From the NCBI GenBank assembly GCA_016212745.1, contig JACRDX010000017.1, forward strand, positions 1-19,527: a DNA stretch of 19,527 bases, given 5' to 3'. The DNA is from Candidatus Falkowiibacteriota bacterium. Its GTDB lineage: Bacteria > Patescibacteriota > Patescibacteriia > UBA11705 > JACRDX01. This document shows positions 8,204 to 14,417 of this stretch, one piece after another. Both the position numbers and the translations under genes were made by a program. Each line of letters opens with the position of its first letter. Position 1 is the first letter of the stretch. The notes under the pieces are model-generated. The model saw nothing but the letters and a program-made list of their open reading frames with translations, did no database searches and was not told where the DNA came from.

Positions 8204-8737
8204 TTAAATTTTAAATCTTACAAACCGTCCGATTTCTATTTTTTCTCCGATTTTAGCAATTGCTTCTTTTATCAAATTTTCAATTGTTTTTGTTTCATCT
8301 TTTATGAAGCTTTGCTGCAACAAACAACTTTCTTCAAAAAATTTATTTAATTTGCCCTCAATAATTTTTTCTTTTTCAATCACTTCATTGGGCACATCTT
8401 CGCGACAAACATATTCAGGAGCGAGCGCAGCAATATGCATCGCAATATCATTTGCCAATTGCTTAAACGCGTCCGTTTTTGCGACAAAATCTGTTTCGCA
8501 TAAAAGCTCAAGCAAAACTCCAAGCTTTGCATTGCCATGAATATACGCGCAAATAATGCCATCTTTGGTGGTGCGCTCGGCAGTTTTTTTTGCGGCCTTT
8601 GCTTCTCCTTTTTTGCGCAAAATTTCAATCGCCGCATTGACATCGCCATTTGATTCGGCCAGCGCTTTTTGGCATTCAGCAATGCCCGCGCCAGTTGTTT
8701 CTCTAAGTTGAGAAATCAATTTAAGATCTATTGACAT
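8204..8737 (-). CDS. tsf: Elongation factor Ts
   Basis: Nucleotide exchange factor for EF-Tu. With the start at ATG 8737 it has 178 residues. The family's N-terminal UBA-like domain is LKLISQLRETTGAGIAECQKAL. The conserved TDFVAK core motif follows (CETDFVAKTDAFKQLANDI), then a short dimerisation core. It is shorter than the ~280 residues of E. coli EF-Ts and nearer the ~200-residue compact form seen in Thermus and many CPR. The reading frame stays open 90 nt further upstream, overlapping the end of rpsB, but the extra residues do not match the family. rpsB precedes it by 61 nt and the PSP1 gene follows by 5 nt: the classic rpsB-tsf pair. Confidence 0.95.
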   Translation of the reverse strand: MSIDLKLISQLRETTGAGIAECQKALAESNGDVNAAIEILRKKGEAKAAKKTAERTTKDGIICAYIHGNAKLGVLLELLCETDFVAKTDAFKQLANDIAMHIAALAPEYVCREDVPNEVIEKEKIIEGKLNKFFEESCLLQQSFIKDETKTIENLIKEAIAKIGEKIEIGRFVRFKI

Positions 8738-8753
8738 AAATATAAAATTTAAA

Positions 8754-8797
8754 TTTCGGTATTCGGTAATCGGTTTCGAGGCTCGTTTCGGTATTCG
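8754..8797. repeat. Short tandem repeat in the rpsB-tsf spacer
   Basis: The 12-mer TTTCGGTATTCG occurs at 8754-8765 and again at 8786-8797, with a partial copy (CGGTAATCGGTTTCG) and a CGAG-G-CTCG mini-hairpin (8777-8785) between them. It fills most of the gap between rpsB and tsf. It may be a small repeat expansion or a leftover element; no function can be assigned. Confidence 0.45.
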
Positions 8798-8798
8798 T

Positions 8799-9527
8799 TT
8801 AACGTTCTCCGATACGGGCATCGACACCCTCTACCGACTTTACGGTTTCCTTACTTTCTTTCACCGCATTTCCAACGGTTTCAACCAACAATTTAAGCGA
8901 CTTCGTGGCATCATCATTACCCGGAATTGGATAATCAACGATTTCTGGATTAATATTTGTATCGCAAATTCCAATAACCGGAATATGCATTTTTTTCGCC
9001 TCGCTAATGGCTGTCTTGTCTTTTTGGCAATCAACGACAAACAGCGCTGCTGGCAATGCTTCCAACCCCTCCATACCCGCGAGCGCAGTCTCCATTTTTG
9101 CTAATGCACGCTCTCTTTCCAACCGTTCTTTTTTCGTGTATTTTTCCCAATCACCTGTTGCCTTGGCAGCTTTTTCTTTTCTAAACTTTTTCAACAAAGC
9201 TGAAATTGTTTTAAAATTTGTAAAAGTTCCGCCCAGCCAGCGCTCATTGACATATGGCATTTTCGCGTCAGTTGCAGCTGCCTTGATAATTTCCTTTGCC
9301 TGCGGTTTTGTTCCTAAAAAAAGAATTGTACCGCTCTTTGATACAACTTCATTAATAAATTCAAACGTTTGTTCAAGTTTTTCCTGGGTTTTTTCAAGAT
9401 TAATGATGTGCACACCTTGGCGCTCTCCAAAAATAAACTGCCCCATTTTCGGATGCCAACGCGAAACCTTGTGCCCAAAGTGCACACCTGCCTGAAGCAT
9501 TTGCTCCATTGTCGGAATTTTGTACAT
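8799..9527 (-). CDS. rpsB: 30S ribosomal protein S2
   Basis: 242 residues, full length for S2. The N-terminal signature MEQMLQAGVHFGHKVSRWHPKM and the HIINLEKTQEKLEQTFEFI and NERWLGGTFTNFKTI motifs are all present, followed by the PALFVVDCQKDKTAISEA and VIGICDTNINPEIVDYPIPGNDDA stretches of the core. S2 binds the 30S platform near S1/bS21 and is needed for initiation. The ATG at 9527 has one of the few Shine-Dalgarno-like sequences in the window (AAGG at 9533-9536, 5 nt spacing). It follows the giant fibronectin gene by 32 nt that include an AAACT-G-AGTTT palindrome, and it leads into tsf. Confidence 0.97.
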   Translation of the reverse strand: MYKIPTMEQMLQAGVHFGHKVSRWHPKMGQFIFGERQGVHIINLEKTQEKLEQTFEFINEVVSKSGTILFLGTKPQAKEIIKAAATDAKMPYVNERWLGGTFTNFKTISALLKKFRKEKAAKATGDWEKYTKKERLERERALAKMETALAGMEGLEALPAALFVVDCQKDKTAISEAKKMHIPVIGICDTNINPEIVDYPIPGNDDATKSLKLLVETVGNAVKESKETVKSVEGVDARIGER

Positions 9528-9559
9528 AATAACCTTATTATTAGCTGAAACTCAGTTTA

Positions 9560-12500
9560 TCATTCTTCTTTTATGTAGTCAATGTCTCTGATATCTTCAT
9601 GCAAATCTCCAACTTTTACGCCGGCAACGGTTTTGTCCTTGGCAACAACGCTGCTCTCTTTGTCCAACTGCTTTGCTTGGGTTATTATAGATTCTGGCTT
9701 GTCAATTTTTTCACCTCTTTGTTTTTGCAAATATAAATCCAAATTTATAAAACCGCCATTGTCATCTTTTCGCAAATCAACAAAATCTGACTTGCGCGGA
9801 ACAAACCCGTCTTTTTCTGCGGTCACATAATAAACATTATTTCCCACCAAAAAGCTATAGCGCCCTTTTGCATCCGTTATCTGCGTGTCCAGCAATTTAT
9901 TAAATTTTGTATCAAAAACTCTGGTCACCGCACGCCTTACTGGATAACCATTGGTCTGCGCTTTGACAAGTCCCCAATGTTTCAAAATCTGCGGCATCAT
10001 CAATCGCAAGAACAAACCAAGCCCAACCAAATGCGCGACAAGAATTGCAACAATCCACGGCCGCGGATTTATTGCCAAAGAAATGGCTGTGAAAACCGGC
10101 CCAATCAACAAAAGCGCGTATTGCGCGCGACGCAAAATATGTTGCAGAAAAACGCGTTTATTAGAAACAAACTTTTTGTCCGGATCAACCGGAATATTCA
10201 TTGCCAATGCTTTTTTCTCGGTTATTTTTATTGGCTTGCCATAATATAATTCTGAATAACGTTCGTCAGCCGCAATACCACTAAGCAACATTGACGGAAA
10301 CGCGTAATCCTGTTTTTGGACAACAATATAATATTCGCCCGGTTCCAAAATAAATTGATAACGCCCATTTCTGTCAGTCACTCGCGTTTGCAATAAACGA
10401 TTTGTTTTGGCGTCAAAAACGCGCACCACTGCCAAATCAACCGGACGTTTGGTGATTGAGTCGTAAATAACTCCCCATTCTTTTTTGCGACGGCGATACC
10501 ACAAAACAATTGGCTGGGTAATCAAATACTGCAAATAAGTCGCGACATTGCTAAAAATACTGGCCAATGTCGTGGCAGTTGCAGCAGATGTTGTCACAAT
10601 AATAGGAACCTTAATTGATTCGTTAATTTTTTCTGCTTTAGGATTGTCCAATACAATTTTTTTCACCTGCAACATTTTTTGCTTGATGGTGCTATCAGGC
10701 CGGTTGGCAATTGCCTTGGTTGCTTTTTCTGTGGCTGCGATAACTGGTTTGCTCACTTTTTCAACATCACCAATCACTGAAGTTACAAATTTAGCAATTT
10801 TATTCAATGTGTTAACAATCTCAACAACAGGAACTTTTGGCGCACCGCCAGCTGGCGCTGGTTGTTCAGGCCATGCTGGTGGCAGGGCTGGCACTTCTGG
10901 CGCGCCACCTTGTGGCACGGGCTGTTCGGGCGCAGGGCCAGCAGGTGGTTGGGGAGCAGTGGGCGGTTGAGGAGCAGCGGGCGGTTGAGGAACTTGCGGT
11001 TCTTTTGGCTTTTGCGGCGGTTTTGGTTTTTCTGGCTTTTGCGGCAGCACATTAAATTCATCATTATCAATTACATTCGCACATCCTGGATCAGCCATAT
11101 CAACCAACCCATCAGCATCATTGTCTAATCCATCTCCGCATTGATAAACAGGTGGCGGTGGTTGTTCTGGAACCTTTGGTTGTTCTGGAACCTTTGGCTC
11201 TTCTGGCTTTGGGGCTTCTGGCTCTGGCTCGGCCGGTGGCGGGGCTGGTGGTGGTGGCGGTGGGGGCGGCAATGGCAATCCTCCGCCGCCGCCACTGATT
11301 GTCGCGGCGCTCAATTCTGAACTATAAGCAGTTTCAGTGCCTGCTCCATTTTTCGCTTTTACTTTAAAAACATATGTGGTACTGGCCGATAATCCTGTGA
11401 ATGTATAGCTAACAGCTGTTGTCCAGCCAGAATTTTCATTTGTTGTAGAATTCAAAGCATAAAATTCAGTGCCAGCTGGATTGGAATTGGCGCTCCAACC
11501 AATGGTGATTGACACTGTTGTTGCGCCATCTTTTGACAAAGTATTTGGAACATTTGCTAAAGTATAAACAGCCGCATTTGCCGACGACAAAGCCGTTTCT
11601 GTTCCATCACCATTTTTTGCTTTTACTTTAAACTGATAGCTTGTATTTATTGAAAGTCCAGTCACTGTCACACCGCTCGCGCCGCCCCAAACAGTATATG
11701 TTTGCCACACAGCTGAATCGCCCAAGATTCCATCTGCTTGCACATATTTGCTGCCACTAACTTCTTGAATCGCGTATGTTGTATTTGAAGGATTGGAATT
11801 TTGATTGATTACAACTTTCAACGTTGTTGATGTATCTGCTGAAACCGTTGGCGCGCTCGGTGTATTTGCAGAAGAATATGCGCTTGCAAATGAAGACGCA
11901 ATGCCCTCGCCACTTGCATTCACCGCACGAACATAGACTGTCCAACTCGCATTGGCAGCCGTTGTCTGTGTATATTGACTGGTAGCACTGCCAACGGCCG
12001 CGATTAAACTATCATCTGAAGATTTATAAACATTATAATCAGTCGCGCCGCTTACATCATTCCAATCCCAAGTAATTGAGCTTGTTGTATTTGCTATATG
12101 AGTCAAACCAGTTGGCTGTGCTGGTCCTGTTGTCTCATTACTTGTTTCTGGCCTATCAGTAGAATTAAATTCACCGTCGCCATTAAAGGTCGCTGAACGA
12201 AATTTATAGCATGTATCAGCGGACAAAGTAGTTACGGTATATGGCGATGCTGGCATAACGCTTGCATTGTTATAAACGGTCGTATCATATGTTCCATCGC
12301 AGCCAGTATCTCTATAAATCCCAAAACCGCTTGGAGCTGGCGTTGGGCTTGTCCATGTTAAATTAATTTTATAACTGCTTTTATCAGTAGCTTCTGTTGC
12401 GGTGAACGCGCTTACTTGGCTTGAATAAGTATACTTGCTTGTGGTGCCACTAAAACCAGTTTCTGTTCCTTCACCATTTTTAGCCTTAACTCTAAAAGTA

Positions 12501-13612
12501 TATTGGGTATTGGACGTAAACCCTGATACGACCTTTGTCCCCCATACACTTGATGTCGCCCAAACAGCCGAATCACCAAGCGTCCCATCTGCCTGAACAT
12601 ATTTATTGAGTGTCGTTTCTTGAATGGCATACTGTGTTGTGGCCGGATTGTTATCAGCGCTAATTGACACATTGAAAGCGGTTGTTGAATTAGGCATGAC
12701 CGTTGCGCCGATAGGAGTTTCGGCCAACGTATATTTATTCACATCAACAACCGTCAAACCATTACCATAACTATCAACTGCCCAGATTTTGAAATAGTAT
12801 TGAGTATTTATTGATAACCCAGTAATAGTCGTTGACGTTGCTGTCACTAATGCCAAATTAGAATCATCACTATTATCCCATTCAATCGCGGTTCCTGTCC
12901 TATTTTGGACGTCTGACTGATTTGTGCCATACCAAATTTCATAATGCGCCTGCGAAGGCAACGCGCCCCAATTTGTTTCTGTCGCAACCGCGGTCCAACC
13001 TAATGCAGCTGAATTTTTCGCAACAGAATTCACTGACAAAGTTGTCATACCTCCACTCGGCGCAACATTATCCAATGTGAACGTTATACCAGAAGGGTCT
13101 CCTGTCCATGTACCATCATACGGCAAAACGCCAATACAATAAGTTCCATCGCCGGTCGCTGCATCAGTAGCAGATAACCAATCAAACTGCACTGTATTCG
13201 CGCCTGAAGAAGTTGTAATCCAGCCGCTCGCATTACCAATCTGCTTGGCATTATCATTTTCCACTTTTGGGTCGCCATAAGTAGCTGTGGTATTTGCGTC
13301 CGTTTCGTCAATTGTTGCTTTGTTTGCCCCAGGACAAGCTCCGGCCTGATAAGCAACGTATAAACTGTTATCCTCTCCGCCAGCGTCAGATACTGTGACA
13401 GACACATCAACACTACCCGAACCATCGGTCTTTTGGGCCGCACTATTCATAACGGCAACTGGAATCGCCGCGTGCGCAGGCAACATTAAAGGCAGCCAAT
13501 ATGGTAAACCAATTGTACCGCAAATTGTCACGACGATAAGCAAAAACCATTGAAATTTTCGTTCAACTTCTCGCGCGATTCGCATAAATTGTTTATAGTT
13601 ATATTTTACCAT
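9560..13612 (-). CDS. Giant exported fibronectin type III protein with Pro-rich stalk and carboxypeptidase-regulatory-like domains
   Basis: About 1350 residues from ATG 13612. The order is signal sequence or membrane anchor (about 20-48); an Ig-like domain with two cysteines; about six fibronectin-III-like repeats (roughly 190-773); and a glycine/proline-rich stalk (about 774-936). The stalk contains CGDGLDNDADGLVD...DPGC, a calcium-binding-like motif common in CPR surface proteins. Then come a membrane segment (about 1002-1038), a carboxypeptidase-regulatory-like beta-sandwich (about 1046-1101), two more hydrophobic helices (about 1163-1206) and a second such sandwich (about 1214-1276). Three fibronectin repeats share FKVKAKNGxGTETxxS. 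A role in adhesion or host contact is inferred. The frame is open to a TTG at 13654; ATG 13612 or ATG 13585 is more plausible, the latter giving a classical signal peptide ending LPAHA. A 14-bp inverted repeat surrounds these two ATGs. Confidence 0.85.
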   Translation of the reverse strand: MVKYNYKQFMRIAREVERKFQWFLLIVVTICGTIGLPYWLPLMLPAHAAIPVAVMNSAAQKTDGSGSVDVSVTVSDAGGEDNSLYVAYQAGACPGANKATIDETDANTTATYGDPKVENDNAKQIGNASGWITTSSGANTVQFDWLSATDAATGDGTYCIGVLPYDGTWTGDPSGITFTLDNVAPSGGMTTLSVNSVAKNSAALGWTAVATETNWGALPSQAHYEIWYGTNQSDVQNRTGTAIEWDNSDDSNLALVTATSTTITGLSINTQYYFKIWAVDSYGNGLTVVDVNKYTLAETPIGATVMPNSTTAFNVSISADNNPATTQYAIQETTLNKYVQADGTLGDSAVWATSSVWGTKVVSGFTSNTQYTFRVKAKNGEGTETGFSGTTSKYTYSSQVSAFTATEATDKSSYKINLTWTSPTPAPSGFGIYRDTGCDGTYDTTVYNNASVMPASPYTVTTLSADTCYKFRSATFNGDGEFNSTDRPETSNETTGPAQPTGLTHIANTTSSITWDWNDVSGATDYNVYKSSDDSLIAAVGSATSQYTQTTAANASWTVYVRAVNASGEGIASSFASAYSSANTPSAPTVSADTSTTLKVVINQNSNPSNTTYAIQEVSGSKYVQADGILGDSAVWQTYTVWGGASGVTVTGLSINTSYQFKVKAKNGDGTETALSSANAAVYTLANVPNTLSKDGATTVSITIGWSANSNPAGTEFYALNSTTNENSGWTTAVSYTFTGLSASTTYVFKVKAKNGAGTETAYSSELSAATISGGGGGLPLPPPPPPPPAPPPAEPEPEAPKPEEPKVPEQPKVPEQPPPPVYQCGDGLDNDADGLVDMADPGCANVIDNDEFNVLPQKPEKPKPPQKPKEPQVPQPPAAPQPPTAPQPPAGPAPEQPVPQGGAPEVPALPPAWPEQPAPAGGAPKVPVVEIVNTLNKIAKFVTSVIGDVEKVSKPVIAATEKATKAIANRPDSTIKQKMLQVKKIVLDNPKAEKINESIKVPIIVTTSAATATTLASIFSNVATYLQYLITQPIVLWYRRRKKEWGVIYDSITKRPVDLAVVRVFDAKTNRLLQTRVTDRNGRYQFILEPGEYYIVVQKQDYAFPSMLLSGIAADERYSELYYGKPIKITEKKALAMNIPVDPDKKFVSNKRVFLQHILRRAQYALLLIGPVFTAISLAINPRPWIVAILVAHLVGLGLFLRLMMPQILKHWGLVKAQTNGYPVRRAVTRVFDTKFNKLLDTQITDAKGRYSFLVGNNVYYVTAEKDGFVPRKSDFVDLRKDDNGGFINLDLYLQKQRGEKIDKPESIITQAKQLDKESSVVAKDKTVAGVKVGDLHEDIRDIDYIKEE

Positions 13613-13628
13613 TTTGCGAATCGCGCGA
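13571..13628. repeat. 14-bp perfect inverted repeat at the start of the fibronectin gene
   Basis: TCGCGCGATTCGCA (13571-13584) and its exact complement TGCGAATCGCGCGA (13615-13628) flank a 30-nt A/T-rich loop. The two candidate ATG starts of the fibronectin gene lie in the loop (13612) and at its edge (13585). In RNA the hairpin would hold the start region in the loop. It may be a translational control element or another inserted palindrome; on the minus strand the loop also carries TATAACTATAAA, which could be a -10 region. Confidence 0.6.
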
Positions 13629-13700
13629 CAACAATTTTTCTGTGCATAACCCAAAACAAAAAACGCCAGCTATGGCATCTAAAATAAATCCAACCAACAT

Positions 13701-13733
13701 TCAAAATTAAAAATTAAAAATTCGAAATTTTTA
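13701..13733. repeat. A/T-rich dispersed repeat between tRNA-Tyr and the fibronectin gene
   Basis: Contains CAAAATTAAAAATTAAAAAT, in the same style as the spacer units at 14296-14329. It lies directly after the tRNA-Tyr 3' end on the minus strand. Confidence 0.45.
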
Positions 13734-13737
13734 TATT

Positions 13738-13822
13738 TGGTGGGCCGGGTAGGATTTGCACCTACGAAGGCAATGCCAGCGGATTTACAGTCCGCCCCAG
13801 TTGACTACTTTGGTACCGACCC
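13738..13822 (-). tRNA. tRNA-Tyr (anticodon GTA)
   Basis: An intact 85-nt cloverleaf. The acceptor stem GGGTCGG/CCGGCCC is followed by discriminator A and an encoded CCA. The anticodon arm is GCGGA-CTGTAAA-TCCGC with GTA at 34-36. A short class II variable arm (GGC-ATT-GCC) is as expected for bacterial tRNA-Tyr. The T-stem is GTAGG/CCTAC with loop TGCAAAT, so position 55 is G instead of the near-universal T. The 5' end overlaps the last 18 nt of the GIY-YIG gene, and a partial copy of its 5' part lies at 14080-14171. The A/T-rich spacer follows downstream. Confidence 0.95.
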
Positions 13823-14068
13823 ACAATTTACGTTAATTAATTTTTTAAACGCAACACCTCCCTTATATGCTTTTATCTGCAACTCTCTCTTGTGTGCATC
13901 CTGCCTAGTCGAGTGATTCTCTGCATAAACAATACTCCACGGAATGCCTCGGCGTGTTGACCGAACTTTTCCCTTATTATGATCAACGAACCTCTTATTT
14001 AAATCTTCCGTATGTCCAATATAATAATGCCGCAAACATTTGCTGAACAGAACATACGTTTTGAACAT
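13805..14068 (-). CDS. Stand-alone GIY-YIG endonuclease-like protein
   Basis: An 87-residue single-domain GIY-YIG protein (UPF0213/YhbQ-like size). The first motif is TYVLFSKCLRHYYIGHT, with the GIY replaced by TYV as usual in this subfamily. The conserved Arg-bearing helix LNKRFVDHNKGK follows, then GIPWSIVYAENHSTRQDAHKRELQIK with the likely catalytic Glu in RELQIK. Related domains cut DNA in homing endonucleases, UvrC and repair nucleases; the activity of this small form is unproven. The gene lies between a broken 5' copy of tRNA-Tyr (ending about 12 nt before the ATG) and the intact tRNA-Tyr. Its last codons (CGSVPK-stop) are the tRNA's own 5' sequence: the TAG stop (13805-13807) is in the tRNA D-loop. 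A relative on the other strand lies next to tRNA-Gln. Confidence 0.85.
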   Translation of the reverse strand: MFKTYVLFSKCLRHYYIGHTEDLNKRFVDHNKGKVRSTRRGIPWSIVYAENHSTRQDAHKRELQIKAYKGGVAFKKLINVNCGSVPK

Positions 14069-14093
14069 ACATTTTCAATTGCCAGCGGATTTA

Positions 14094-14110
14094 TGCCGCC
14101 TCTGGCGGCA
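14094..14110. repeat. Hairpin inserted in the anticodon of the tRNA-Tyr copy
   Basis: TGCCGCC-TCT-GGCGGCA, a perfect 7-bp stem with a 3-nt loop, lies at the start of the 22-nt insertion 14094-14115. Confidence 0.8.
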
Positions 14111-14131
14111 CACGGCAGTCCGCCCCAGTTG

Positions 14132-14152
14132 CCTGCCCCGTCACCGGCGGGG
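14132..14152. repeat. Hairpin inserted in the D-loop of the tRNA-Tyr copy
   Basis: A 21-nt insertion whose last 17 nt fold as CCCCG-(7-nt loop)-CGGGG (14136-14152). The length equals that of the palindromic insertion in pheS, and both begin with a CCTGCC-type motif on the plus strand. Confidence 0.75.
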
Positions 14153-14178
14153 ACTACTTTGGTACCGACCCGCAATTG

Positions 14179-14220
14179 AGAATTTTTAATTTCTAATTTT
14201 TAATTTTAAATCAATTTTAA
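14179..14220. repeat. A/T-rich dispersed repeat
   Basis: Carries about 30 nt that recur, reverse-complemented, at 17261-17302. The shared core is AATTTCTAATTTTTAATTTT, which is also present at about 7300-7319. It lies just upstream (minus strand) of the broken tRNA-Tyr copy. The 165 nt from here to tRNA-Thr hold no gene. Confidence 0.55.
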
Positions 14221-14295
14221 AGCAGTAATGTTCAATGTTAGAAAGTGTTTCAGCTGCGGCGTTGTTCTTGTATAAAAATTAATCATTAAACTTTC

Positions 14296-14329
14296 ATTAA
14301 AAATTACAAAATTAAAAATTAAAAATTAC
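14296..14329. repeat. A/T-rich dispersed repeat downstream of tRNA-Thr
   Basis: AAAAATTACAAAATTAAAAA-type sequence immediately 3' of tRNA-Thr on the minus strand, of the same family as 13701-13733. Confidence 0.4.
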
Positions 14330-14336
14330 TTTACGC

Positions 14337-14412
14337 TGGAGCCGATGACCGGGGTCGAACCGGTGACCTACTCCTTACCATGGAGTTGCTCTACCAACTG
14401 AGCTACATCGGC
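14337..14412 (-). tRNA. tRNA-Thr (anticodon GGT)
   Basis: A complete 76-nt cloverleaf. The acceptor stem is GCCGATG/CATCGGC with discriminator T and encoded CCA. The D arm is GCTC-AGTTGGTA-GAGC. The anticodon arm is ACTCC-ATGGTAA-GGAGT with GGT at 34-36, and the T arm is ACCGG-TTCGACC-CCGGT. Only 5 nt separate it from the stop codon of the TPR protein gene, so it is probably cut from that message by RNase P. Confidence 0.96.
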
Positions 14413-14417
14413 CTATT

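Larger units (their letters stand above)
14080..14171 (-). pseudogene. Broken 5' copy of tRNA-Tyr interrupted by two hairpins
   Basis: Read on the minus strand, it repeats tRNA-Tyr from G1 through the anticodon arm into the variable loop (ending CTGGCA) with no base change, apart from two insertions. One is 21 nt in the D-loop (14132-14152). The other is 22 nt inside the anticodon between G34 and T35 (14094-14115). Both contain perfect hairpins. The T arm and 3' acceptor strand are missing. The similarity extends a few bases upstream of the tRNA (AATTG-x-GGGTCGG in both), so it is a real duplication. It cannot work as tRNA-Tyr. Confidence 0.85.

Noticed and set aside
8738..8827. An upstream ATG would extend tsf by 30 residues
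   Set aside because: It overlaps the end of rpsB and gives residues unlike any EF-Ts N-terminus; ATG 8737 starts exactly at the family's MSIDLKLISQLRETTGAG.
9560..9562. Possible recoded UGA (Gracilibacteria/SR1 code)
   Set aside because: TGA ends the fibronectin and antiporter genes at sensible places, and no in-frame TGA interrupts the recognisable genes.
10837..11128. Plus-strand open frames opposite the proline-rich stalk
   Set aside because: They are the antisense of Pro/Gly/Gln-rich codons, without recognisable domains or start signals; the minus-strand gene explains the whole stretch.
13613..13654. TTG at 13654 as start of the giant fibronectin protein
   Set aside because: A rare start codon with no Shine-Dalgarno, placing extra residues before a normal signal-peptide n-region; two ATGs (13612, 13585) are better.
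14094..14152. Insertions in the tRNA-Tyr copy as introns (group I or archaeal type)
   Set aside because: 21-22 nt is far too short for a group I intron, one insertion is in the D-loop, and the copy lacks its 3' half, so no functional tRNA could be spliced from it.
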